A stretch of 64,000 nucleotides of DNA from RGIG4079 sp045596365 (GTDB lineage Bacteria > Bacteroidota > Bacteroidia > Bacteroidales > Muribaculaceae), in contig JAZOCE010000001.1 in assembly GCA_045596365.1 (NCBI GenBank), forward strand, positions 215,092 to 279,091. The letters run 5' to 3'. Made by a program: the position numbers and the translations under genes. The notes under the pieces were generated by a model. That model saw only the letters and a list, made by a program, of their open reading frames with translations. It was not told the origin of the DNA and ran no database searches. Below are positions 18,184-26,405 of this stretch, in pieces. How positions within the stretch are numbered: the stretch's first letter is position 1; every line of letters begins with the position of its first letter.

Positions 18184-19811
18184 GTTTTATTACTATTTGA
18201 AAATTTAGCTATATATACACCTAATGATAAATCATGCAAGCCGATAACCGATGTGTTTTCGGCTTGTTTTATTTTAATTCCTTGCATATTATATATCTCT
18301 ATTATGTCAACTATTTGATTTATTATTAATTCTTGACCATTTTGTTTTATCTCCACATCATTATTTGTAACATCGGTAATTCCGGTAGTTGTTGCATGAG
18401 ATAGCACATAAGCTGCCAATCCATTCCCTGATGAATACAAATACAAGTAACTACGTGATGTTGCCGAAACATCAACCGAAGCATCAACAACACGAACAAA
18501 CATACCTGGCACAGTAGGAGATACCGTTCCTAATGATTGCTCTGGCAAAATCCATAGATTCTTTATGCCATTAAATGTAGTAGGGAATTGATCTGGAAGT
18601 ATCGCGATATTGAACTTTGAGCCATCATTTACACTTGATGCATATGCAATCATTTTCATTCCAGAATGTTCAAATAATTCTGCCCCCATACATTTCTTAT
18701 CCGTAGGCAACATATCAGTTGGAAGTTCAGCCACTGCATCATTAGAATCCCAGCTAAAAATCGTAGGGTAATTATATTTATTATCATCCAATATAAAATA
18801 ATTTTCATCAATAGGATAAATGCTTGGACGACTCACATTATAATCATTTGAAATATAATTAAATCTTGATGTTTCTAACGTTGGACTCCAATCATCAAAC
18901 ACCCATTTACACACAATAGAATAAGTCGTTGCAGGCATTACAGCTGAATAAATCGTGAATTTGCCGGTTGAAACACTCCCTTTAATCGTGCATCTATAGA
19001 ATGTTGCGCCCTCAATATTTGAAGATATCGGCAATTCACATTTATATTCACCTGTCACCTTCCCTGTTGTAACATCTAAACGATGAGCATAAATATAACT
19101 TTCGGTTTTACTATTAGCTCTATTTGTCATAATAACATTACCATCATCGTCTATACACATATCAGCTAATGGACTTGTTGGTTTAGTATAAGAGCCAAAA
19201 TCAATATCAATAGTTGATAATTGCTCTCCTGTATATGCATTATATCTATATAATTGTGCAGTAGTAATACCATTTCCCACATATACGATACCATCTTTTA
19301 CCACCATAGAGGTGTTATATGCGCCCTTATCCGTTTGTTTCAAACCATTGTTATTCAAATCAGAACGAATCCACATCGAGGCAATTGAGATAGGGGGCAA
19401 TCCATTTGACAAATGGACGATAGGGTAGTCATTTTGATCTCTTACTACTTCATATCCTGCACTGACATCCGGTCTTCCCTCAATCGTAAAACTGCGCACT
19501 TGAGAAAAGGCATCATCTTTAGCTATGCGCCAATAATAAGTGCCATTCTGAAAATTTGTTACCGCCATGAGATACTGCATGTAATAGTCATTATACAGCA
19601 CCCATTTAGAGCTACCAGCATATATAATGTCAGAGAACGTTTCGTCTGTTGCTATTTGAAGAATAAGATTACTATTATCGTCCCAATGACACACAAAATG
19701 GAAATCATCGGTTACCACAGCATTATCCTCCGGCAAATAAATTTCGCACTCTGAAGCTTTTACGGCAAAAGAAATTAGCACTAAAACCGCAGAAAATATG
19801 TTTCTTATCAT
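18162..19811 (-). CDS. Secreted protein with type IX secretion C-terminal sorting domain
   Basis: A 549-residue exported protein of unknown function. A signal peptide occupies residues 1 to about 18 (IFSAVLVLISFAVKAS). Next comes a fibronectin-like segment with WRIAKDDAFSQVRSF, then a long repeat-rich middle (GAYNTSMVVKDGIVYVGNG, PLADMCIDDDGNVIMTN) that reads like a beta-propeller. The last 60 or so residues (VEIKQNGQELIINQ, IEIYNMQGIKIKQ, LGVYIAKF) are a Por/T9SS type A sorting domain, so the protein is probably delivered to the cell surface. It overlaps lysA tail to tail by 22 bases. The upstream -7-like box (revcomp of 19844-19851, TAATTTTG) may drive it. Confidence 0.8.
   Translation of the reverse strand: MIRNIFSAVLVLISFAVKASECEIYLPEDNAVVTDDFHFVCHWDDNSNLILQIATDETFSDIIYAGSSKWVLYNDYYMQYLMAVTNFQNGTYYWRIAKDDAFSQVRSFTIEGRPDVSAGYEVVRDQNDYPIVHLSNGLPPISIASMWIRSDLNNNGLKQTDKGAYNTSMVVKDGIVYVGNGITTAQLYRYNAYTGEQLSTIDIDFGSYTKPTSPLADMCIDDDGNVIMTNRANSKTESYIYAHRLDVTTGKVTGEYKCELPISSNIEGATFYRCTIKGSVSTGKFTIYSAVMPATTYSIVCKWVFDDWSPTLETSRFNYISNDYNVSRPSIYPIDENYFILDDNKYNYPTIFSWDSNDAVAELPTDMLPTDKKCMGAELFEHSGMKMIAYASSVNDGSKFNIAILPDQFPTTFNGIKNLWILPEQSLGTVSPTVPGMFVRVVDASVDVSATSRSYLYLYSSGNGLAAYVLSHATTTGITDVTNNDVEIKQNGQELIINQIVDIIEIYNMQGIKIKQAENTSVIGLHDLSLGVYIAKFSNSNKTYKFVLK
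18237..18275 (+). terminator. lysA terminator embedded in the convergent gene
   Basis: CAAGCCGA (18237-18244) pairs perfectly with TCGGCTTG (18259-18266), followed by TTTTATTTT. The hairpin sits 54 bases after the lysA stop, inside the coding sequence of the convergent T9SS-type gene. Confidence 0.75.
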
Positions 19812-19843
19812 AATTCAATCAATTTATTCTTATCTCATTAACA

Positions 19844-19851
19844 CAAAATTA
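19844..19851 (-). promoter_or_regulatory. -7 box before the T9SS-type gene
   Basis: On the minus strand this reads TAATTTTG, an exact -7 match 33 bases before the gene start. No good -33 element is visible. Confidence 0.4.
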
Positions 19852-19919
19852 CAAAATAATCAGTAAATCTACATTAATCTTGCGTAGTTTATAAAAATAA
19901 ATTTCTGTCATTTTGCCTA

Positions 19920-20190
19920 TACTTAGCCAAGGGATGGGGGAACGCGTTAAAGGAGAAGACGCGTTTCCTTCGGATAAAATGTAATGTCTTGCGAACAAAA
20001 TAGCCGGGGAATGTCTCCGACGGCGCTCCCGCGGGGCTCCTCTTGGCCGGAGGGGCAAGTGTTTTTCATTTAGATAGGGCAGACTCTGAGCCAAACGTCG
20101 CATTGCTCCTGCTTTTTGGCTCTAACGCTTCGCGGTCTGCCAAAAGTAAGCGATACACTCGCGTTGCTCGTTGCTCTGCGCCTATGCAGA
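19920..20190. other. GC-rich, hairpin-rich foreign block
   Basis: This stretch is clearly richer in G and C than its surroundings and holds several inverted repeats. AACGCG/CGCGTT flank 19940-19970. The palindrome CCCGCGGG lies near 20030. A nested dyad at 20078-20141 is listed separately. Open frames here are short, arginine-rich and unconvincing. It lies just downstream of the microviral pilot-protein remnant and the small membrane peptide, so it probably belongs to the same foreign insertion. It could be a single-stranded phage origin or packaging region, but that is inference. Confidence 0.45.
20078..20141. repeat. Nested inverted repeat (three-way-junction potential)
   Basis: The outer arms GGCAGAC (20078-20084) and GTCTGCC (20135-20141) and the inner arms GAGCCAAA (20088-20095) and TTTGGCTC (20115-20122) are both perfect. 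The 12 bases between the right arms contain a mini-hairpin CGC/GCG. Folded, this gives a 7-bp stem, an 8-bp stem with a 19-base loop and a short third arm. Confidence 0.6.
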
Positions 20191-20224
20191 TAAAAACAAA
20201 AAGCACTACCAGATGGCAGTGCTT
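20191..20224 (-). terminator. Rho-independent terminator after the 34-residue membrane peptide
   Basis: On the minus strand AAGCACTGCC pairs with GGTAGTGCTT (one G-U) around ATCT and is followed by TTTTTGTTTTT. It lies 13 bases after the stop codon of the small gene at 20238. Confidence 0.8.
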
Positions 20225-20237
20225 AATGTGAGTAGGG

Positions 20238-20342
20238 TCATTTCTTAAAAATTGCCTTAAAAAGCTTCTTAACAATCCATATCCACAATAATAGGAGAGG
20301 AACTCCTATTATGATAAAACCAAAAATAGAGCCGATATCCAT
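20238..20342 (-). CDS. 34-residue single-pass membrane peptide with basic tail
   Basis: The frame runs from ATG 20340-20342 to TGA 20238-20240 and encodes MDIGSIFGFIIIG, then the hydrophobic core VPLLLLWIWIV, then KKLFKAIFKK. It has one membrane span (about residues 6-24) and a tail with five lysines. It has an exact -7 box of its own (20359-20366, minus) and a terminator right after it, so expression looks likely. It follows the microviral pilot-protein remnant. The size and build recall small phage lysis proteins or type I toxins, but I recognise no family and the function is unknown. Confidence 0.55.
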   Translation of the reverse strand: MDIGSIFGFIIIGVPLLLLWIWIVKKLFKAIFKK

Positions 20343-20358
20343 ATATGTATTTTTTTTG

Positions 20359-20366
20359 CAAATATA
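20359..20366 (-). promoter_or_regulatory. -7 box of the 34-residue peptide gene
   Basis: The minus strand reads TATATTTG, an exact Bacteroidetes -7 box 16 bases before the ATG, which would leave a leader of about 10 bases. No clear TTTG is present 20 bases upstream. Confidence 0.45.
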
Positions 20367-20371
20367 CAAAT

Positions 20372-21418
20372 TTATGGCCTAAATCCAATAGGATTTGCTT
20401 TAGGTTGGAAATTCAATTTTGGAAGGCCCGCATAAGGAGCTAATAAACCACCTGCTAAGCCTCTCAAACCATCGCCTATGTTATCCATAAAATTAATATA
20501 GCCATTCCAACGGCCAGCAAGACGTTCATCTTGAATACTTAATTGTAAACTTTGATTAAAAGAACTTTGAAGATTATTAAAAAATACGCTACGCGTAAAA
20601 TTAAAAAATTGTTGTCTAAAGGGAAGACCTGAGCCTTTGATAGGTTTACCATCTGAGTCATAAGAATAAATACCTGCATCAGAATTATAAACAGTATCCT
20701 CAAAGCCTGCCAACGTTTCTTTTGGTTTATCAATATTGTATTGTTGTTTCTCGCGCATCATACGCCAATACGTTTCGGTTATCTGCTGTAAAATTAACTT
20801 AGCTTGATTTGTCTTAACTTTACCTTCAATAACCATATTAGCCAAACCTTGAAGAGATGTTGCAAAATTCACCCATGCTTGTGGCTCGAAATATTGTGCA
20901 ACAAATTGTTGCTGTTGAACAGATAAAGACGCTAAAGTAGCTTCCGCTTCTGCTTCGTTGGTATATGCAATCTGCTGACGAAAACGCAAACCAGCAGTTA
21001 AACGCGTGAAGCTATTCTGCTCGAATAAAGCCTCAGTTTGCTCATGTACGAGTTCACGTCTCTCGTCCTCAGTCAATCCAAGTTTTTTAAGGTAATCAAT
21101 ATTACCTAATATCTGACTTTGCTCTAAAGGCAAAAGAGTCTCAATCCTTTTGCCTTGTGTATCTGCCAAGCCTGCTTGAGAAAGGGCGAGTCGTGAAGCT
21201 GTAGTCTCACGCATCGTGCGTAAGCCTTGCATAAAACTACTCTCAAGGTGGGGAATTTGTGGAGCCTGCATGGTGGGGGCCTGACCAGTGCCAGGAGCAG
21301 AATTACTCATACCGATATTTCCACCTTGGCCAAGCATAGCATAAGGGGAAAAGCCTGCATTTTCGAGACGCTGACGCTGAGCAGTATTAAAGAAGAAAGA
21401 GGGCTGCTCACGCAGACC
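20372..21418 (-). pseudogene. Microviridae-like DNA pilot protein (VP2), 5'-truncated prophage remnant
   Basis: The frame is open from 21418 to the TAA at 20372 but has no start codon before the Met at 21337. Residues ahead of that Met (FFNTAQRQRLENAGFSPYAM) and after it (LGQGGNIGMSNSAPG) match the hallmark of gokushovirus/alpavirus minor proteins, the NTxxxQxxRLxxAGxNPxxxxxGG region near their N-terminus. A long glutamine- and alanine-rich helical body follows (QAGLADTQGKRIETLLPLEQ, EAEATLASLSVQQQQFV), with a Pro/Gly-rich tail. The hallmark lies upstream of the first Met, so the true 5' end has been lost at about 21420. No capsid (VP1) or replication (VP4) gene is nearby. This is probably the relic of a Microviridae prophage; a different phage tail or pilot protein is the alternative. 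Confidence 0.65.
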
Positions 21419-21474
21419 TCAGTCCTCATTCATCACATTATGCTTATTTACGATTATAGTGCTTTTGCGTTAAC

Positions 21475-22050
21475 CTAAAATCTACTTCCTATAACAGACC
21501 AATCAATAATGTCCCACAAATTGTTGAGCGAATCAGCTCTGCGATTTTGATAATCAAGATAGTAGGCATGTTCCCACACATCAAAGCAGAGTAGGGGTGT
21601 CAATCCTTGTGTGAGCGGATTCTCCGCATTCTTTCCTTGAGTGATAAACAATCGCCCATTACCATCTTTTGATAACCACACCCAACCCGAGCCAAAGAGT
21701 TTCACTCCCGCTTCAACAAATGCCTTTTTGAATTCATCAAATGAGCCAAACTGACTGTTGATAGCCTCGGCAAGGTCTCCATCAGGCTTACCTCCACCTT
21801 CAGGAGAAAATGAGAAGAAATAAAAGATATGGTTCCATGCTTGTGAAGCATTATTGAACAATGCTCCATCAGATAAACGTATGATATCTTCAAGATTCAT
21901 ATCTTCATATTTTGTTCCCTTAATGAGATTATTAAGGTTGTCAATATAGGCTTTCTCATGCTTCCCATAATGAAATTTTATGGTGTCTTTGCTGATTACC
22001 GGCTCTAATGCATCGAGAGCATAGGGTAGTTCGGGTTGTTGGTATATCAT
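21475..22050 (-). CDS. sodB: Iron superoxide dismutase
   Basis: The 191-residue enzyme dismutates superoxide in the cytosol. The metal ligands are His 27 (KFHYGKHE), His 74 (AWNHIFYF), Asp 157 and His 161 (DVWEHAYYLDY). Gln 70 in NNASQAWNH is the FeSOD-type second-sphere glutamine, so iron (or cambialistic) use is expected. The start MIYQQPELPYALDALEP is standard. The leader contains a near-perfect 16-base dyad whose proximal arm ends one base before the ATG (listed separately). A metal-efflux operon lies upstream on the same strand. Confidence 0.95.
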   Translation of the reverse strand: MIYQQPELPYALDALEPVISKDTIKFHYGKHEKAYIDNLNNLIKGTKYEDMNLEDIIRLSDGALFNNASQAWNHIFYFFSFSPEGGGKPDGDLAEAINSQFGSFDEFKKAFVEAGVKLFGSGWVWLSKDGNGRLFITQGKNAENPLTQGLTPLLCFDVWEHAYYLDYQNRRADSLNNLWDIIDWSVIGSRF

Positions 22051-22051
22051 A

Positions 22052-22097
22052 ATCGCATGTCGTTTTATGGATTTGTATAATTAAAACAACATGCGAT
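22052..22097 (-). promoter_or_regulatory. 16-base dyad abutting the sodB start codon
   Basis: Plus-strand arms ATCGCATGTCGTTTTA (22052-22067) and TAAAACAACATGCGAT (22082-22097) are complementary at 15 of 16 positions around a 14-base loop. In the sodB mRNA the second arm would cover the ribosome binding region and end one base before the ATG. No T tract follows on the sodB strand, so it is not a normal terminator for the upstream operon. It may be an operator or a translation-controlling hairpin. Confidence 0.6.
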
Positions 22098-22123
22098 AAA
22101 AAAAGTTCAATAAAGTGTTTTTT

Positions 22124-23305
22124 TTACTTCAACAATTCATATCGATTGAGCCTTGCTAAAGAATAATGATATTGGTAAACGATATCCATGTATTCTCGCT
22201 GTGCCGACAGAAAATAATTAACCTCTTGAAGATAAGTCAATAATGATATTTCTCCACCATCAAGAGCCTTTTTGAGCAACGCAATATTATTGCTATCCTC
22301 AAACACAGGACGATATTCATTTATCTCTTTGTGCAACATTAATACTTTGGCTCTATCACTATACATCTCCGATAATTTTGCTACCTCAACACTTGTTTCT
22401 TCATTTTCCAATGAGCGTAACAATGCTTTAGATGCAGCTATTTTATTGCGATTAGAGAAAAGAGGTAATGACAAGCCTATTTTAAATCCGTTGAAATGTG
22501 TGCCTAATTCATTTACATGAAGATATCCAAGCGAAAATCCAGGGAGATTTTTAAATTTAGCCGCTTTAGCTGTTGATGCTTGCGATTTTGTCATAAATGA
22601 ATTATAGCCCAACATGGGGTCATTTTGCTTAATCATCTCAACATAATCAACCTCTGACAATATCATATCTTGAGGATAATCATTCAGAACGGCTGTAATT
22701 GCAGAGCAATCTTTACCTCCATTAAGTGCAGTGAGTGAATTCTCAAGAATGGTTAATTGTGTTTTTAGTTCATTACAACGACGAGAAACTGATATATATT
22801 CAATATCGATTTTATTAACATCAAGGATTGTAACCTCACCTTGATGATAACCATTATGATATTTTTCTTTCAGTTGCGTCATGTGATTAAGAACTTCATC
22901 CATAACTGCAATATTCTTACGCGTATTAACGATATCAATGAACAACAGTTTTACATCGAGAAGTTTATCAAGGTAATTGCTACGTTTGAGAAATGTCATA
23001 GCATCAGTAGCCGATTGTGCTGCCTTGCGACGCTCGCTATATACTCCAGGCCATTCAAATCCTTGAGAAACACCAATACTCCATTTATTTCCAATCGCCT
23101 TAGGACCCCATTGATGTTCAAAATCAATATCGGTTTCAGGTAAATTATTCTCGCTTTTAATTGACAATACTTCGCTTTCAATCGAAGCTTCCATTGCTGC
23201 AATATCAAGATTGTTTGCCATGATTGTTTTCATCAATGTGTCATAATCTTGCGCAACAGATGTCAAAGCAAAGAAAATCAGTATTAACGAATATATCTTT
23301 TTCAT
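22124..23305 (-). CDS. TolC-family outer-membrane efflux protein (CzcC/CusC type)
   Basis: A 393-residue outer-membrane channel of a tripartite metal pump. It has a signal peptide (LILIFFALTSVAQ), then two helical hairpin halves typical of TolC proteins, for example YHNGYHQGEVTILDVNKIDIEY and the matching ALDGGEISLLTYLQEVNYFL. It starts on the last base of the RND pump gene stop codon (TAATG), so it is translationally coupled. It is the last gene of the operon running from 28027 to 22124. Confidence 0.9.
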   Translation of the reverse strand: MKKIYSLILIFFALTSVAQDYDTLMKTIMANNLDIAAMEASIESEVLSIKSENNLPETDIDFEHQWGPKAIGNKWSIGVSQGFEWPGVYSERRKAAQSATDAMTFLKRSNYLDKLLDVKLLFIDIVNTRKNIAVMDEVLNHMTQLKEKYHNGYHQGEVTILDVNKIDIEYISVSRRCNELKTQLTILENSLTALNGGKDCSAITAVLNDYPQDMILSEVDYVEMIKQNDPMLGYNSFMTKSQASTAKAAKFKNLPGFSLGYLHVNELGTHFNGFKIGLSLPLFSNRNKIAASKALLRSLENEETSVEVAKLSEMYSDRAKVLMLHKEINEYRPVFEDSNNIALLKKALDGGEISLLTYLQEVNYFLSAQREYMDIVYQYHYSLARLNRYELLK

Positions 23306-26300
23306 TATTTCTCTTCTTTTTTACTAATTAGATAATATACAATCGGGACAACTAAGAGGTTTAGAATTGTTGATGTTATTAATCCTCCAAGTATCACAAT
23401 CGCAAGTGGAGATTGTATTTCATTTCCCGGCTCACTACCACTGACTGCAATAGGAATCAAAGCTAACGCAGAGGTCAACGCTGTCATAATGATAGGATTA
23501 AGTCGGTCTATTGAACCATGATAAATGCGCTCTATCAAAGACACTCCCTCTTCTCGCAAACTATTATAACGTGACATGAGCAACATCCCATTGCGTGTAG
23601 TTATACCTAATAATGATATAAATCCGATAATTGCGGGTATATTTAATTCGCCTGAAGTAAATCGAAGAATCAATATTCCACCAATCATTGCCAATGGCAT
23701 ATTTAACAAAATAATGAGAGACTGATTCATGTTGCGATATTCTTGGTAAAGCAACATAAAGATTATAATCAATGCTCCAATAGAGGTTAATGCTAAAGTC
23801 CTTGATGCTTCAGCTTCACTTTCAAATTGTCCTCCATAAGCAACATAATAATTCTCAGGGAGAATTATTTCACTCTCTATCTTATCTTGTATCTCATTCA
23901 CTGCACTACGCAAATCTCTATCTTGCACATTAGCAGAAACAATGATACGTCGACTCACATTTTCTCGATTTATTGTATTTGGTCCTGTTGCAGAAACTAT
24001 ATCTGCAACATAGCTCAACGGAATTTTGCCAACATTACTATCAATCATCAAGTTTGATATTTTTTCCATTGAATTACGATGTTCATCATCAAGACGCACT
24101 GTAACATCATAGGGAAGACCTTTTTCATATACTTGAGATACGACCTCTCCTGCTAATGTAATGTTGATAAAACTCGCAAACTCGTTTATTGTTATGCCAT
24201 ATTTTGCAAGCATTTCACGACGAGGACTGATATTTAGCTGTGGACGCTCAACTTGTTGCTCTACATTAATATCAACAACGCCCTCAATACCGGAAATAGA
24301 GTTCTTTATCTTATTACCATAACTATATAAACGATTTAAATCATCACCAAATAACTTAATTGCAATTTGAGTTTTTGCACCAGACAACATTGCATCAATA
24401 CGATGGGAGATAGGTTGACCTATTTCGACATTTACTCCTGGAAGAGATGCTAATTTAGCACGTAATTCTTTAACCATCTCTCCTCGAGAACGGTCAGTTA
24501 ATTCGTACGGAGCATCAATTTCAGATGTGTTTACGCCAAATGAGTGTTCAGCCAATTCTGCACGCCCTGTACGACGAGCAACTGTCTTAATTTCCGGTAT
24601 AGACATAATCAATCGCTCTGCCTCTCGGCCTATTTTATCACTTTCTTCAAGTGAAATTCCCGGTATAGTACTGATGTTTATTGTTAACGAGCCTTCATTA
24701 AATGCAGGCAAAAAACTACGTCCAAGAGAAAAAAACACAACGACTGACACAACAAATAACGCAACAACTGATCCTAATACAGTTTTTTTATTGTTAAAAC
24801 ACCATTGCAATCCTTTGTTATATGCATTTTTCATTTTAACAGCCAACCACGCATCTTTATTAATTGTTTCAGTTGCTTTCTTTGTCCCCAACAGATAGCT
24901 GCATAATACAGGAGTGAGAGTTAATGCAACAATTGTTGATGCAACAAGAGCTACTATAAATGAAATTCCCAATGGAATCAACATACGACCTTCAATGCCA
25001 CTTAAAAAGAATAATGGGAGAAAACTTGCAACAATAATAAGTGTTGAGTTTAGAATTGGGATACGCACCTCTTTTGATGCTAAATAAACTATTTCAAGCA
25101 TTGATTTGCGTTGTTCCTGAGGTAATAAATAGTTTTCGCGCAATCGTTTATAAACATTCTCTACATCAACAATAGCATCATCGACAAGTGAGCCAATTGC
25201 AATAGCAATACCACCAAGGCTCATTGTATTTATTGTCATGCCCAACGCATGAAGGACAAGCACTGCAATAATTATAGAAAAGGGGAGAGCGACAAGCGAA
25301 ATCAACGTTGTTCGCACATTCATCAAGAAAAAGAATAATACTATAATTACAAAAATTGCTCCCTCAATAAGTGATTTTTGCAAATTTGAAATTGAATTGT
25401 CTATAAACTCGCTTTGCTTAAATATATCTGTTGAAATTTTTATGTCGGTAGGAATATTCTTTGAGATGCTAAACAAATCGGCCTCAATCTTCTTAGTCAA
25501 TTCAATTGTTCCAACTTCTGGCTGTTTTGTTATTGTTAGCAATACTGCTTGCTTTGTCATTTCTGAAGCAACTCCTAATCGAGGTAATTTATTTCCAATC
25601 TTAACATTTGCAACATCTTCAACTAAAACGACACCATTTTCATCACTCCTTACAACTGATTTACCTATTTCATCAGTTGAAGTAGTGGTTATGTCCCCTT
25701 TTATAAGATATTCGTTACCAAATTCATATAATACTCCACCTGACGCATTATTATTTAATAACTGAACACTTGCCATTACCTCGTCAAGTGTTATATTATA
25801 ATATCGCATCTTTTCAGGTAATATCTGAATCTGATACTCTTTTATATCACCTCCAATTACAGAAACTTGTGAAACCCCTCCAATTGAAAGCATACGTGGA
25901 CGTATAACCCTATCTGCAATGGAACGAACATCGCTCATTGATGTAGAATCTGCAGTGAGTCCAATAATCATTATCTCTCCTAAGATTGATGATTGAGGTC
26001 CAAGAGTAGGGGAGTTCACTCCCGGAGGGAATGTTTCGGACAAATTAACCAATCGCTCAGAGACAATTTGACGCGCTTGATATATATCCATACCCCAATC
26101 AAATTCAACCCACACAATAGAGAATCCTGTAGATGACGATGAACGCACACGTCTCACTCCGGTAGCCCCATTTACCGATGTCTCAATTGGAAATGTTACT
26201 AATTGTTCAACTTCTTCTGGGGCATACCCTGGAGCTTCTGTCATTACAACTACTGTAGGAGCATTCAAATCTGGAAATATGTCAACTTCAGTGCGTGTTA

Positions 26301-26391
26301 ACACAAATAAACCCGATAGCACCAATAATCCTGATAAAATCAAGATTATTACTCTATTAGATAGAGAAAACTGTATGATTTTATTTAACAT
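23305..26391 (-). CDS. Heavy-metal efflux RND pump (CzcA/CusA family)
   Basis: A 1028-residue inner-membrane proton/metal antiporter. The N-terminus FSLSNRVIILILSGLLVLSG is the first membrane helix, followed by the periplasmic porter domain. TM4 holds the paired aspartates in IAIAIGSLVDDAIVDVENVYKRL, the heavy-metal RND proton relay. Twelve spans in the usual two groups are evident (SLIEGAIFVIIVLFFFLMNV, PLAMIGGILILRF). The substrate metal (Zn/Co/Cd/Ni or Cu/Ag) cannot be fixed from motif alone. The His-rich partners favour a divalent metal. Confidence 0.92.
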   Translation of the reverse strand: MLNKIIQFSLSNRVIILILSGLLVLSGLFVLTRTEVDIFPDLNAPTVVVMTEAPGYAPEEVEQLVTFPIETSVNGATGVRRVRSSSSTGFSIVWVEFDWGMDIYQARQIVSERLVNLSETFPPGVNSPTLGPQSSILGEIMIIGLTADSTSMSDVRSIADRVIRPRMLSIGGVSQVSVIGGDIKEYQIQILPEKMRYYNITLDEVMASVQLLNNNASGGVLYEFGNEYLIKGDITTTSTDEIGKSVVRSDENGVVLVEDVANVKIGNKLPRLGVASEMTKQAVLLTITKQPEVGTIELTKKIEADLFSISKNIPTDIKISTDIFKQSEFIDNSISNLQKSLIEGAIFVIIVLFFFLMNVRTTLISLVALPFSIIIAVLVLHALGMTINTMSLGGIAIAIGSLVDDAIVDVENVYKRLRENYLLPQEQRKSMLEIVYLASKEVRIPILNSTLIIVASFLPLFFLSGIEGRMLIPLGISFIVALVASTIVALTLTPVLCSYLLGTKKATETINKDAWLAVKMKNAYNKGLQWCFNNKKTVLGSVVALFVVSVVVFFSLGRSFLPAFNEGSLTINISTIPGISLEESDKIGREAERLIMSIPEIKTVARRTGRAELAEHSFGVNTSEIDAPYELTDRSRGEMVKELRAKLASLPGVNVEIGQPISHRIDAMLSGAKTQIAIKLFGDDLNRLYSYGNKIKNSISGIEGVVDINVEQQVERPQLNISPRREMLAKYGITINEFASFINITLAGEVVSQVYEKGLPYDVTVRLDDEHRNSMEKISNLMIDSNVGKIPLSYVADIVSATGPNTINRENVSRRIIVSANVQDRDLRSAVNEIQDKIESEIILPENYYVAYGGQFESEAEASRTLALTSIGALIIIFMLLYQEYRNMNQSLIILLNMPLAMIGGILILRFTSGELNIPAIIGFISLLGITTRNGMLLMSRYNSLREEGVSLIERIYHGSIDRLNPIIMTALTSALALIPIAVSGSEPGNEIQSPLAIVILGGLITSTILNLLVVPIVYYLISKKEEK

Positions 26392-26405
26392 AATAGCCTC
26401 CTCTC

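Noticed and set aside
19849..20103. Arginine-rich 84-residue minus-strand frame in the GC-rich block
   Set aside because: It spans strong hairpins, has no promoter or family character, and its arginines follow from the high local GC; probably not a gene.
20066..20275. 69-residue minus-strand frame overlapping the small membrane peptide
   Set aside because: It runs through the terminator and overlaps the better-supported 34-residue frame in another phase.
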